A DNA stretch of 64,000 nt, from assembly GCA_026770025.1 (NCBI GenBank), contig JAMXDE010000005.1:868001-932000 (forward strand). Direction: 5' to 3'. The number at the start of each line of letters is the position of its first letter. The stretch's first letter is position 1. The notes below the pieces were generated by a model that saw only the letters and a program-made list of their open reading frames with translations, ran no database searches and had not been told where the DNA came from. Positions 50,440-63,000 of this stretch are shown piece by piece. Source of the DNA: Craspedostauros australis (taxonomy: Eukaryota; Bacillariophyta; Bacillariophyceae; Mastogloiales; Achnanthaceae). The translations under genes were made by a program, and so were the position numbers.

Positions 50440-53364
50440 TCACCTTCTGCGTCCACGGCGGTAGCCTCCGCCTTGGTTGCGGCCACGATCTCCTCGTTCG
50501 CCTCGCTGGCCACCACCACCACCACCGCCACCACCACCGGATCTTGTCTGTCTATCTCCGCCCCGGTGATCCCTCATGTCCTCACCTCGTGGCCACCTTC
50601 CGCGATCGTCACGATCGTTTTTGCCTCCACGAGGCCCGCCGCCGCCGCCGCCTCCACTTCCGGACCCATCTCGATGAGAGTCTCCTCTTGGACCAGATCC
50701 GGAACCAGGACCAGGATGTTTGCGATCCCTGTCTCTCCCGAATTTCGGGCCGGTAGCATCGTTTTGATTACGATTGCGGCCACGCGGAGCGGATTGGTCC
50801 CTCGGTGCTGATTCATTCGACTTGCCTTGACTCCTCCCGCGATTCCCGCTCTCGGTCTGCGTTTGATTGCTATTTCTTGCTGAACGCCGAGTGCCCGTTT
50901 CAGGCTTGTCGTTTGACGGCTGTCCCGCTTTGCCTCTTGACTTGAAAGCGGCCACTGACCTCGTTCCTTTCCTCTGCTCAGCCGATCGCGCTCCTATTTG
51001 TTCCGACTGATTACTTTTTGCGGCGTCTTCTTTGCTTTTGCCTTTCGCAGTGTCCCTGTTCCTGTCTCCGTCTTTGTCCTTGGTGCTCTCTGTTTTGCCA
51101 TCTTTACTGTCGTCAGCGGGTTCCTGTTTCACCTTCTTGGCAGGCCCCTTGTCCTCCTTTCCCTTTCCCTCATCTGGGACTTCATCTTGCCCAGATGCCT
51201 TCCTCTTTTTGCTTAATGACTTTTGATCATTGGATGCTTTGGTCTTGTCCTTCTCGGAACCTTCTGGATCTGGCTTCTTTGAATCTTCACGCTTGATTGT
51301 TGTGGAAACGGATGTTGCCTTCTCTGTTTCATCGCTTCCTTTCGTTACCGCTACATCGCCCTGAGTGGCATCCTGCGATTCGCCTTTCTTGGCCTTATCG
51401 CCGCTATCCTCTTCTTCTCCTTTATCTTCTCCTGTATCTTCTGCTTGCTTGTTTGTGTTGTTGTCAATAGCCATGCCATCTTCCTTTTTCGCGTTGGCAT
51501 TAATCTCGTCCTTTTGATCGACCACCTTCTCATCCTTCGCACCGTCACCGTCATCGTCATCATCGTCATCGTCGTCGTCGCTGGCCTTGACGGCATCCAT
51601 TTCATTATCCTTGTCCTTGTCCTTGTCCTTGCCATCGTCATTCTCGTTGCTATCGTTTTTACCATCGACATTGTCATCACTACCATCACGACCACCGTGA
51701 TCCGATGCGGCATCCTCACCTACATCACCATCACCATCTCCAGTGCCGGTGCCATCCGCGCCAGTACCAGCATCTTCGTCCATCTTCTTCTTTGCTGCGT
51801 TTTCCAACATTTCCTCGATGCTCTCTTCTGGTTTGAATTCTGCCGTGCCAGGAATGGGCTTGCCCTGTTCGGAGAATCTGTACCTCACCACCTGCTCAAA
51901 GTCTGTGCCGTTCATGAGATGAAAGTCGGAGAGATGGTGTTTGGTGAGAAGGCGGCTTGCTCGCCAGCAGTAGAGCTTATTGTTCCTTGGATGGAAGGCC
52001 TCCTCGAAGCCGGCGTCGGGGTCCACCGCCTCAGCGTACTTGGTAATGTGCTCGTCTAACGTCGGTATCTTCTCGCCCATGTCACGAGATATCTCCGCCA
52101 GCTGTTCAATCTTGATCGGGTCGAGTCTCATGCGATTGTTGTTCTCCTCGTTGCTTGTCGACAGCGGACCATCGCTGAGGCGATTACTTTTGGCCTTGGC
52201 AGTCTGCGGTTCCTTCGCGAATCGCTGGGGATCGCACTTCTGCTTCTTCCACGATCTCCAAGCGTCTTCCTTTTGCAAGATAGTTTGCAGCAGGCTTGCG
52301 TAATCAGAGCTCTCCTTCTGCAGCAACTGCTTGGCTGACTTTTCCAAAGTCTCCAACGCCTGTCTGAGTGACGCGGATTCGCTGCTGAGATGGGTCGCGA
52401 TGATTAGAAACTGCGTGAGGAATGTGGCACGGAGTCCTGATTCCAACAGCTGCACATGGAAGAGAGAGGGAGACGTCAGGAATCTGTTGTTGGTGCTTGC
52501 ATTTACCATCGACGTCTCACCTTTGTGCTTCAGCTGTTGACGTGATGCGTATGCCTGCGATGTCGATTCGAGAGTGGAGAGCACGATTCGCATCTTCTTG
52601 ACAAAGTCAGCCATGTGAATGGCGCTTGGATTTGAGAAGTCCTTTTGCAGAGACCAGAAGGATTTGTACACCGAGTATCCCACCCCGGAAGATGCGGCCG
52701 TTTGAGCTTCACCGAAGTCGCTCTCTGAAGCAAATTCCGCCGTGTCAACAGCACGAAAGGTGCCCCAGACCTTCATCCCCGATCTCTCGGCGATCCCAAA
52801 ACCCTCGGCGAGGAGCTGCAGCACTCTGCCCCCAGCCTGTCCATCGAGAACCTTGAGGAACTTGTTGCAAACCTTGAGGAAGGGAAGGTGACATGCAGTG
52901 TTCGTGTGCCACATCAAATCTGAAAGCAGCTCGTCTTTCGCCCCTTCAACAGCCTCCGACCAGAAGGCAGATGCGATCGATGCGGGCATGATATCGGCTG
53001 CATCCTCGAGCAAAAGGATGGGCAGCTTCCTCACGGCAAGGCCTTCGTACCTCGTATCCTTCTTGGTTTCGCAGAAGTAGACCAAATGCTGGCACAGGCG
53101 CAGCGTCTCCTTCCAGAACTCCACGGGGCTCGAATCAACTGCCATCATCGAAGTGTCTTCGTTGCCAACCTGCGCTCCAGCTTCGTTGCAAACCTTAATG
53201 AAGTGGCCCCGTAAGTCCAACTCCAGCACACCGAGCCTCGCAGCTGGATCCACGCCAGCAGACGTAGTCTCCTGCGACACGACCTTGCTTGCGTACTCTC
53301 GAATTGGGTCGCTCAACCCGGCGGCGCTGATGAAATCTTCTCTCTCTACCGACACCACCATCAT
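50440..53364 (-). CDS. THOC1: THO complex subunit 1 (THOC1/Hpr1) with long RGG tail
   Basis: A single exon of 974 aa from the ATG at 53364. The THOC1 domain covers about residues 25-530: LPILLLEDAADIMP, HTNTACHLPFLKVCNKFLKVL, GRVLQLLAEGFGIAERSGMKVWGTF, YSVYKSFWSLQKDF and RFLTSPSLFHVQLLESGLRA. It is a core subunit of THO/TREX, which couples transcription to mRNA packaging and export. The remaining ~440 residues are low-complexity: first acidic and Lys-rich with a run of about nine Asp, then Arg/Gly/Ser-rich, ending in RGG-type repeats (GGGGGGGGQRGERGDRGR and similar). Such a tail probably binds RNA; animal THOC1 has a death domain there instead. Head-to-head with MPS1. Confidence 0.88.
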   Translation of the reverse strand: MMVVSVEREDFISAAGLSDPIREYASKVVSQETTSAGVDPAARLGVLELDLRGHFIKVCNEAGAQVGNEDTSMMAVDSSPVEFWKETLRLCQHLVYFCETKKDTRYEGLAVRKLPILLLEDAADIMPASIASAFWSEAVEGAKDELLSDLMWHTNTACHLPFLKVCNKFLKVLDGQAGGRVLQLLAEGFGIAERSGMKVWGTFRAVDTAEFASESDFGEAQTAASSGVGYSVYKSFWSLQKDFSNPSAIHMADFVKKMRIVLSTLESTSQAYASRQQLKHKGETSMVNASTNNRFLTSPSLFHVQLLESGLRATFLTQFLIIATHLSSESASLRQALETLEKSAKQLLQKESSDYASLLQTILQKEDAWRSWKKQKCDPQRFAKEPQTAKAKSNRLSDGPLSTSNEENNNRMRLDPIKIEQLAEISRDMGEKIPTLDEHITKYAEAVDPDAGFEEAFHPRNNKLYCWRASRLLTKHHLSDFHLMNGTDFEQVVRYRFSEQGKPIPGTAEFKPEESIEEMLENAAKKKMDEDAGTGADGTGTGDGDGDVGEDAASDHGGRDGSDDNVDGKNDSNENDDGKDKDKDKDNEMDAVKASDDDDDDDDDDGDGAKDEKVVDQKDEINANAKKEDGMAIDNNTNKQAEDTGEDKGEEEDSGDKAKKGESQDATQGDVAVTKGSDETEKATSVSTTIKREDSKKPDPEGSEKDKTKASNDQKSLSKKRKASGQDEVPDEGKGKEDKGPAKKVKQEPADDSKDGKTESTKDKDGDRNRDTAKGKSKEDAAKSNQSEQIGARSAEQRKGTRSVAAFKSRGKAGQPSNDKPETGTRRSARNSNQTQTESGNRGRSQGKSNESAPRDQSAPRGRNRNQNDATGPKFGRDRDRKHPGPGSGSGPRGDSHRDGSGSGGGGGGGPRGGKNDRDDRGRWPRGEDMRDHRGGDRQTRSGGGGGGGGGGQRGERGDRGRNQGGGYRRGRRR

Positions 53365-53907
53365 GATCAACTTCTCGTTTCACGTCCGTTCCTTCGGCCT
53401 CTTTTTCGCTGCAGCAGCTGAAGTGCGGTACGACAGCTTGCGATGTTTGGCCGTGTCTGTAATGTGGAGGATAGTAGTGGATGTGGATGTGGATGTCGGT
53501 GGATCTTGGCTTTGCTTGTCGTTGTTGCGCCACGATGGTTTTCGCCGTCCTCCTGTTTCGGGTTTCGTTGTTTGGGTTTGTTGTTGTGTCGGATCGAGTC
53601 ACGTATATTCGGGGATAACACTATTCGGATCTAAGTGGTCGATCATCTTTCCGTTACGAAACCCAAATTCAAAAACGAGCGGCATTCGTTTGTGTTTGAC
53701 GCGCGTTTGTCTTGTTCGGAACAAGCACAAGCGCCTGCAGGAGAGGCAACAACAACACACCAAACACCATCAACACCATCAACATCACAACAATCAAGCA
53801 CAACGCAAACAAACAGCAACACAAACAACGAGCATCAAAAGCACACCGCATAATCTGACGCTCGCTGGCCATACACCAACCAACGGCAGTACTCATACAT
53901 CGCAACC
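53365..53907. other. Divergent promoter between THOC1 and MPS1
   Basis: 543 bp between head-to-head start codons. The MPS1 side is CAA/ACA-rich, like a 5' leader. Nothing else seen. Confidence 0.55.
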
Positions 53908-56900
53908 ATGCTGATCCCAACGCTACCTTCGAGGACGAACGGACGGAATCACAGCAACAACAACATCAACAAGAACAATAAAGAGAATGTGCCCAAGGCA
54001 GCACTGGCACCCACGACGAAGGCCGCTGCAACCACTGCAGCCACCAGCAAGTTGCCATCGGGAGGGTATTCTGCGTCGCCACGGCAGCATGAATCCTCCC
54101 ATCTCTCGACGCCGCACTCGCAGCGCCGTGTCCTTCGCAACACGACGACACCGCAGAGCTCTATCCGGCTCCAGAGCAGGGTGCCGCGGAGCGGAGGACG
54201 GTCCGATTCCACCACGCCACTGGGAGTCAAGTCGCGGCGCGTCCTCCGATATGGCGAAACGATGGATTCGCTCTTCTGCCTAAGGCCAAGCAGCTCGTCA
54301 CAGCACCGGCAGTTGTGCAGGCAGATCGTCGACGGGACATCCATGGACGATCCGTCCGTGTGGAGGCAGGTGCTCAAGGCCGCGTTCGAAGCAACTAAGT
54401 CATCCTCCAGCATCAACGATCAGGAGTACGACACAAGCAGGCGAGGAGGCGATCTGCTCCGGCTACACCGCCGAGCCACCGTCCGGTTCCCGATGGATGC
54501 AAAGACGAGGGTGGATCCGTCGAACTCGCGGGACATCCTGGAGATCTGGCTGTCGCATGCTCGTGTTCAAGCCAAATTCTCCTCTACGGATGAAGCCAGG
54601 ATGACGTACAGGCACATTCAGAATCAAGGTTCGGTCCTCTACGCTCCGTTCTACATCGCTCACGCTGAGTTTGAAAGCAGGCATGGCAGCGCAGAAAAAG
54701 CGCGCGGTATCCTGGAGCAGGGCATCGTGGAGAATGCCGAGCCCGTGGAGGCCCTCAAGACCGCACTCTTCATCTTCAATGAAAACGACGATGATGAGAC
54801 CAGGCGAACCGATCACCAGAGCAGCAGTATCCCGCCGTTGCCACCGCGCCGCGAAAGGACTGAATTGCCCACAGTCCGAGCCAGCATGGGTAGCTCGCCC
54901 AAACGCCGGCGACTGGAAGGCTCGCCGGACGGCGCCCACACGGCCGCGCCAAGTCCATCTGCGTCTGCGGACATTGCACAGTTGGCTGTTACGCAAACGA
55001 GAAAGGAATTCAACACTCCGCTGCCGGCGTTTGCGAGTGGAGGAGGATTGAAGCTCAACTCGTTGACAAAGACCAAACCGCTCTCGTCATCGCGGAAGAG
55101 GACGTCTGGAGAGCTTTCCGGCAGCCGCCGACTGAACTTGCTGTCGAAAACAAGTAGGTTGGGCAAGGCGAAGAGGTTGGACCCTGAAACGACCCTGACT
55201 GACATCGCCATCGACGCCACCTCTGAAAAACACCAAGCATCACCCATTGAGCTGCCTGCCGTGTTGGGGAGAGTTTCGGATAAACCGGCGTTGGAGGCCG
55301 CCGAGAAGCCGAAACAGGTGAAGAGCATATCCAAGGTCGACCTGAATTACATGTGGCAATGGGATCCCTCCAGCAGGCTGAAGGAAAAAGACAGTAAAGA
55401 TGTGTCATTGTCAACATCCACTGCATCAGACGCGACGGGAAGCACCCGTGGTTCGAGCATCGCGGACAGCCGCAGCAGCACCAACAACACTGGTGTCGTA
55501 CAGAAGGAGCACACAAATCATTCGGAAAGCAGCAACAGCTCTGTCCAACCTCGCGATTCGGAGACTGCCGTTGAGCTGTCCACAGGTCCGACCCGCACCA
55601 ATCATCCAGGTGTGCAGCGCCCGCAGCTTACCGTTGTGCCGACTGTTACCCAGAGAGCGAACATGGTGAGTGTCAATGGAACGACATGGACTTCCCCGAA
55701 TTCCACGGATCCACCGTACGATGGGTCTTGCGCTACGAACATGAGTGCAAGCGGTGGAGCACGCCAGCAGTACGACACCATGAACTCTCAACATCGCAAT
55801 CAGCAAGACAGAAATGCTATCGATGAAAAGTACGACAAGGATTTCCTGCCTCTCGTCAACAACAACAACATAATCCCAGTGAATGGTATCAACTACGTCA
55901 AGCTTGGCGTGATCGGCAAGGGCGGGTCGTGCAAGGTCTACAGAGCGCTTTCGAAGAATTGCGAGGTCCTCGCGATCAAAAAGGTCAAGCTTGAGGGAAT
56001 GGATGACAAAGCTGTGGAAGGATATGCAAACGAGATTTCGCTGTTGAAGAGCCTTCGAGGCAATCCGTCCATTATTCAGCTTTATGACTCACAGGTGGAT
56101 CACACGCGCAACTCCATCTACCTCGTCATGGAACCTGGCGAGGTTGATCTGAATCAGGTGCTACAGCAGCAAGCGATACGGAACAACTCATCCCACGGCA
56201 CCGGCGGTGGTTCGAAGGGCAGGAAACAGCGATCGCTCAACATGAATTTCATCAGACTCACGTGGCAGCAGATGCTTAGTGCTGTCCACAGCATCCACGA
56301 AAGGCGGATCATCCACAGCGACTTGAAGCCTGCCAACTTCCTGTTCGTTCGCGGGGCGTTGAAGCTCATCGACTTTGGAATCGCCAAGGCCATCCAGAGC
56401 GATGACACGCAGAATGTATACAGGGATGCGCAGGTGGGGACACTGAACTACATGTCGCCGGAAGCTATCCTCGACACGGGTTCCGACAATGATGGACGGC
56501 GACATCGCATCGGAAAGGTAAGTCCGCAAATACAAACGTCGCTGTGTGAAAGAAATGCAGTCTTCACAAATGTCACGAAGGTGCACCATCGTTTGCAGCC
56601 AACTGCAAGCCCATTGGTTGCTTCGCTGCCCGAGCATTGTCGTCTTGGGCACCAGTCTCTTGGTGGTGATTGAGGTGGGGCAAGAGGTTTGTCTGCTGGT
56701 CTCCAACAGTTGCGCCTTGGACATGCCCATCATCGTTGCACCACAAACTGCCTGTGATGCTAGGGCCCATTGGTCGATCCCTGCAAGCAACCAGAATGAG
56801 CGTGACTACCGCACTACGTGCGCCACGCACAGACACCGCACTCACATGTTTGTGTATCATTGACTTCTGCCTTGTGCCTGTGCCACACGAGCATCCTTCT

Positions 56901-57432
56901 CGCTGATCTACTACGCCATAAATACGCATGTCATTCGGACGGGATCATCTGTGGGTCTGTTTCGTTCGCCGAATGGATTGTGCGAAACTTTTCCATTTGA
57001 CGATCCATCCTTCCGCGCACGGAATCCAACCTCCGACCGATGAAACATCGTCCCGTCCACCATCACGAATGCGCACATTCCCGGATCCGTCACCACTGTG
57101 CTTCGTGCAATTCTGCTATGCTCTGTGTGCAATCGTGTGCGAAACGATTCTTGCTTTGATCACTCACTCTCCCGCAGCCATCGGACATCTGGTCTCTTGG
57201 CTGCATTCTATACCAGATGGTGTACGGCAGAACGCCTTTCGCCGAGCTCCACTTCATCCAGAAACTCCAGGCCATCGTCAACCCGAACCACACAATCAAA
57301 TATCCTGGGGATGTGGAATCGGCCGCGATTGATGCCATCAAGTGCTGCCTCCACAGAAGTGCCGAGAAGCGGTCTCCCATCGTGGGCCAAAATGGTCTGC
57401 TCAACAGGCACAGCTTCTTGAACTCTTCGTAG
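53908..57432 (+). CDS. MPS1: MPS1/TTK spindle checkpoint kinase
   Basis: Two exons: 53908-56517 and 57178-57432; phase-0 join inside the kinase (IGK, then PSDIWSLG), 954 aa. The N-terminal ~120 residues are Ser/Thr/Asn-rich. A TPR-like domain (about 140-290) with DILEIWLSHARVQAKF and FYIAHAEFESRHGSAEKARGIL matches the Mps1/Bub1 kinetochore-targeting region. A long disordered segment follows. The kinase domain (about 660-940) has VIGKGGSCKVYRA, catalytic HSDLKPANFL, LIDFGIAKAI, and VGTLNYMSPEAI. HSD in place of HRD and the QVGTLNYM activation segment are typical of Mps1. It phosphorylates the kinetochore to start the spindle assembly checkpoint. The 660-bp intron is the longest I resolved. Confidence 0.93.
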
Positions 57433-57708
57433 AGTCGGCGAATCCAGCAGCCACCGCAGCAGAGTGTAATCCTCTGAGCCTCCATCATACTTCGGGTCGT
57501 TGTCAGACGTGTTCCGGCTGAGCTCAACATGGGTAGAATAGCACAGGTAATTGTTGCCGTACAGCAATAATCTCACACACGATTAAGCCAATTCTGGTTG
57601 ATTCTTTGTGTGGTTGAGTGTGCGTCTCTCTCTCGGGAGAGAGGGGCAACACTTTGGCATGTATGATACTTGAACGATATCACGCGATTTGCAAGGACGG
57701 CACCACTA

Positions 57709-58676
57709 GTGCCTCAAACAAACGGCTGTAGCCAACGCCATTGGCGATTTTTGGCGATTTTTGGATCACGAAAAATGGTCTGTAGAATCTAGTACATTTT
57801 CTACGTAAGTCCCGAACGAAAACAGGCCAGAAACAGCATCAACCGTGGTCCAACTCTCCGCACTCAGCTCGTATGGGCCATCCTGTACTCATATTTAAGT
57901 TATAGTATCGAATAGTGTTTATATATACCATCCTTAAGTTTGGTGGCTGTTGCTCTCTTTCTCGGTGAGCACTGATGCCATCCATCAAGCACCCCCATCA
58001 TTCACGGACGTTTTTTGGCTTCTGGTTGGCGTGTTTTCATGGTCGAGTTGTTCCAAAGAAGTGTCCCAACCGTCCATGACGTCATAATGACGCAAGCGTT
58101 GGAACCAGAATTGACCAAACTTGCCACCGAAATTGGGGATCCGAGTGGTCAAATATCAATCCGACCTCCATGGGAGCACTAAACGCAAGCATACCTCCAT
58201 ACCATCGCACTCAAACATAATATAGATCATATAGTTGTGACCGCCTCGGAGAGAGTATTCTGAAATGATATCTATTGTACAGATTGAGCCAAAGAATGCT
58301 CAGCGCGGAGACTTCAAAGATGGAGGGTCGAATTTCTCGAAACAAGAGGCCAGATCCTACCAGACCCCTGTAGAATCCTACTTGTAGCCAAATGTAGCCA
58401 ATGAAAACCCGGTCCGTCCTTCGTCCGAAGGCAAAACCACACCAAGGGGGTCAACAAACACAAAAAGATCGATGAGATGGTAGTAACAACATTATAATGT
58501 TAACACTTGCCTGGATAGCCCTGGCTCTTAAGTTTACGTAGATGTGAAGAGATGTTGGATTGAGTGTCTATAAAACGAAGGCGGAGTTTGGGAAAAACTG
58601 ATCCAAAATCTGTAGCCAACTGTAGCCAATAATCGCCAATAATCGCCAATTTTTGGGGTCCGTTTGTTTGAGGCAC
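57709..58676. mobile_element. Non-autonomous DNA transposon (MITE-like) with 17-bp terminal inverted repeats
   Basis: The ends are exact 17-bp inverted repeats, GTGCCTCAAACAAACGG at 57709-57725 and its complement at 58660-58676. Each end is flanked by TA (57707-57708 and 58677-58678), a possible TA target duplication as made by Tc1/mariner/pogo-type transposases. Inside the ends, both sides carry GGCGATT(T/A)TTGG motifs and GTAGCCAA copies as subterminal repeats. The 968-bp interior has no long ORF, so it must rely on a transposase encoded elsewhere. It contains one TGACGTCA palindrome. Confidence 0.82.
58077..58084. promoter_or_regulatory. TGACGTCA palindrome inside the transposon
   Basis: A perfect palindrome within the MITE-like element, followed closely by a TGACGC half site. 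It would let the element spread a bZIP site; function is untested. Confidence 0.3.
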
Positions 58677-60053
58677 TAGAGTGCGGTGATCACATCTGTG
58701 CTGACACATCATCTCAATGCAGGTGCTCTGTATTCGTGCTGGTATGTGCGTTGGTGTCACGGTGGAAATGCCCGCATCATGGTACAAGAAGTCCAGCGAC
58801 CCTGCGCTGTTGATTCCGCAATTTTTGAGTGCCGCTGTGGCCCCCCTGCATTTCGGATGAGGAGAAACCCTGTTCGAATTGTCCGAAACGAGACGGTTCC
58901 TGACTTCGCTGGGAGTGCTCCTACGAGTGCCGCATGCAATTTAACAGCTTAGGCCTTGGCGGTGCCAATTTGGCCTTGGGAGCTTTTAGATCATTCGTCT
59001 GACGTCCGCAGGAACAACAGGAGGTGAAGAAGGCAGACTCGCACGCCTGCCATCCTGTTGGTTAATTATTGAGATGAACGTTAAGCCAAAGATCATATGC
59101 AGACATTCAAAGAGACTTTTTTTGTGTTTTGAATAAGTGGTAAGCATGATTATGATTAACGCCGCCTTCTTGTTTCTGCGTCTGGGCACGGAAACGAACA
59201 TCGGAATAGCACGGTGTGTGTTCAGGTGACACGAGCTGATACGTTGAAGGGACAGTGAGAGAGGAAGTTCTGACGTTCGGAAACGGCGACTTCGGCGCAG
59301 CGAAACGCGTCCAATGCACAAACGCTCTGGTGGGGCTGAACGAATCCGGCCAAAAAAAAGCAAAGCGCAACCACAACGTAACGCTGTGCAGGACGATGCA
59401 ACAGAACTCGACATGCTGCGACGTTTGCGTTGTGCAGTGTTGCGCCGTACTTTGCTATGACACGGACCGGCGAAACACACAGTGCTGATGTCCGTTGCAA
59501 CATCTGATGCTTCTGCCCATCCGTCCAGCAAACCAAGCACACGACCACATCCTCATCCTTCACACCCCAGGCAACCACCCGTGCACCTCTCGCCGTTCCA
59601 TTGCTGCGGACAGTGTCGACTGACTCCACAACTACCTCCTACGCGAAGACGACAGTGCAACTTGCACAGGCGTTCTTGTTCCGGTGGTCCATTCGAAGGA
59701 AACTCTGTTGTTGCCCCACTTCAGAAAGGACACACAATCCTCACCCCTTTCTACGCACCAGCGATACCGCCACCGTGAGCTACAAGGACACAGACACAGA
59801 CACAACCACAATCACAATCACGACGAGACATTCTCGTACTCATAGTCGCACTTCCATCCTTCCCTGCAATTGCATTTCCATGGACACGCACATACACATG
59901 CACAGCGCACACAAAAAAACAAAGTCATCAACCCGCACCATCAAGCATCTTCTCCTCCAACGGCGGACACTGGAGGAAAGCAGAAGCGCCACCAGCACAA
60001 AAACAAACTTCAACAGCACAAGCGCGAACACTTCCTGTCAACACCTCGTTGCC

Positions 60054-63000
60054 ATGCGTACGCGGACCAAAGGCCTGTCCTTTGGGGAGACACAGGAAGA
60101 CAATGAGGATGGCCACAAAGGCGATGACAGGGCCATAGCAGACGATGGTTCCGCAGACCGGAACGAAAATAACGAAAATAACGACGACGACAGTGACACA
60201 ACGGAAGAAGAGGAACTCGAAAATGAGTCCTCCGCCACCAAATCATCACAAGCAGTCTCCACGCCAGATCCACACGGAAGTTATATGGAGAACGAACAAT
60301 GCAGTCCAAGTGACGCAGAGGCGAGTGGACAAGAACATGAAGGCGCTGAGGATGGCAAAGATCCAGCGGGAGCGACAGACGCTCACCACGACAGCGATGA
60401 GCTCCACGAGGACACTGAGACGGAGAACGAGACGAATATGAACAAGGACGAGAACGAGGACGAGAACGAGGACGGCAATGATGACGACGACGACGACGAC
60501 TGGGATGAACACGAACATGAGCATGAGCGTGAGCACGACGAGGGGGAAGAACAAGAGCAAGAGGAAGTAAAGCAAGTTCAAAAGCAAAAGCAAAAGGAAG
60601 CCAAACAAACGGCCGCAGCGAAGCGAAGAAAGAAGCCGGGCAATGGAACAACGCTGGCCAGGTTACTGACAAAGGAAGAAGAGGCGAAGGTGTGGGAAAC
60701 GTTGGACGCAAAGTACGCGCACGTGTTGAAATGTGAGGAACCTCTCGAACATGACAAAAAGCGTGGGATCACTATCCTGGACGCCAAAACGAATAGGAAC
60801 TGGGAGGCAAACTTCAGAGAGTTGCTGGTGTTCAAGGAGGTGTATGGTCACACGGTCGTTCCTAAGCTGTTCCCTGAAAATGAACGTGTCTCCAGATTCG
60901 TCGTCAACAACCGCAAATGGATGCAAAAGATGATCAAGAACAACGAAAAGACCCGGCTTTCCCAGTCCCGAATCGATCGTCTGAATGCCATCGATTTCGT
61001 GTGGCAACCAAAGAAAAACAAGGGATTCTGGATGGCGCACTTCAACCGTAAGGTAAGACTGAAATCCGCGATACGGCCAGCCCAAAACGAAGCACGCCAC
61101 AGCAATACTTTGCCCCGATGCAGGTCAGCAGCAATTACCAGCGGCGACCATCGGAAGGGTCGAATGAACGCGCGTGTGATTGCATCTTCTGTGCGACGTT
61201 GACAGTAACCATGTTGGCGACTGCAACGCTGACGGTACCAGCAGCGGCGCTATGCCTGTTGTTGTTGTCGTCGTCGTCGTCGCCTTCTTTGGTGCTGTTG
61301 TGCAATACGATCTACTTGTAACCAAGCGCATCTTCGATCCCATCTTCGCGCTCCACAACTCCCACGCATTCCGTGCCGACCTTCTGTGACTCACCACTAT
61401 TTTTCGTTCGCACCACTGTCTTCCACTACAATATTAATATTATTGTATGGTATTCTATTCTATTATATAATACCACTCCATATCATATTCCACATACCAC
61501 CACGCAAAATCGCTACTGACACTCGCACACCACAATATTGGTGCTGTGTACAGGAAAGCGTTGAGAAATTCCTGGATATGCTGGAGGAATTGAAGAAGTA
61601 CAAGGAGAAGCACGGCACTTGCCTGGTTCCGAAAGTCTGCACAACACACGTCGTAAGTTCAAGGGCACGCTCACGCGTTGCAACACCACGCCACCGACGG
61701 GAACATCATCTGCGAGTTTCCCACTCCGTTGCTTTCGTCATTGTGTTGCAGGGTGCGATACCACACGAGTACACCCCGATCCATTATTCTGAAGAGAGGA
61801 GTATGACGTACACATTCGATCCCTGCATGCCATTGCTCCATGTGAAAATGTCCATTGACTCTTCCTCACAAACGTTGCATCCGTTCTCCTCATTCGCTTT
61901 CTCAACGGATGTGAATGGTGCCCTCACTGTCGCGTATTACGACTATATCATGTTACGATGCATCCATTTTTGGCTTCAATCATCAGGAGCTGTCCAAGTG
62001 GGTCGTCCGACAACGAGCGTTATACCGAAACAAGACGAGAGGACAATTCAGCAGTCTCACTGACGAGAAGGAAAAAATGCTGCGAGACATCGGGTTCGTA
62101 TTCAATTCACACAAGTCGGTACGTCAACGCGAATGCGCCCATGATTACGAAGCTGAGATGTCTCGTGAGACAGATCTACGCACAGCATTGCCCGTATTCA
62201 GCTCGTTTCGTGTTCTGTCGGTGGCCTTCATTGTCTTCACATCATGAGCTTTCGTGGACGCAACCTCTCGTGCACCTTTCTGTGCTCTGTTCATGTGTGA
62301 TCAAGACCATCCTGTGATGGCTACAACGATGCCTACGACGATGGATCGTACGATTGGCCAAACAGTATCGCCTCGTTATTGCGCGCTTCAACGGACGCTC
62401 ACCTGCACACTTGCACTTCGTCATTCTGCGCCATTCGCTCAATACAGGAGCTCCCTCGCCGCAGTCTGTACACGTTGTTCGCTGGAAAATGGGAGGCGAA
62501 GTATGCTGAACTCGTCAAGTTTCGTGAGAAAAATGGTCATGTTCACGTCCCTCGCCGGCGCAAAGGATGCGAAGCCCTGGGTTCGTGGGCGCAACGTCAG
62601 CGTCAGCACTACAGGTTGAAGCTGGCTGGCAAACCAAGTTGCCTCACTCCATATAGGTACAACAAGCTCAAGGCGATCAACTTTCCATTCTCGGTGGACG
62701 GCAAAGGTATTGGTGTGCCGGACACTGAGGATGGAAGTTGGGAAGAACTCGAATTTAACGAGAACGAATTGTACGAGAGTCGCTGTCATGAAGCCAACGT
62801 GTGAGTCGATCATGTGTCGTGGTGGGATCCAACGCAACACAGTGTAACAAGCTTTGTGGTGTCGCATGTGCTTTCATGCCCATCGAGCTGTGCTCGTGAC
62901 TACCAGCAAAAATGCAGCTTCCGTCGATGTTGCAGTGGCTCCATTCTGATTCACATTCGTGCCCACACAAGCAGTCCAAACTCACATGTCACCATGTTTT

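Larger units (their letters stand above)
57433..60053. other. Intergenic region containing a transposon
   Basis: 2.6 kb between MPS1 and the helicase-associated-domain gene. 57709-58676 is a DNA transposon remnant. The rest, including a plus-strand frame open from 59601 into the next gene, shows no recognised domain and may be 5' leader. Confidence 0.6.

Noticed and set aside
52470..52520. Possible small intron in THOC1 (AAG|GTGAGA to an AG about 40 bp on)
   Set aside because: Too short compared with other introns here, and the uninterrupted frame preserves the family motif RFLTSPSLFHVQL.
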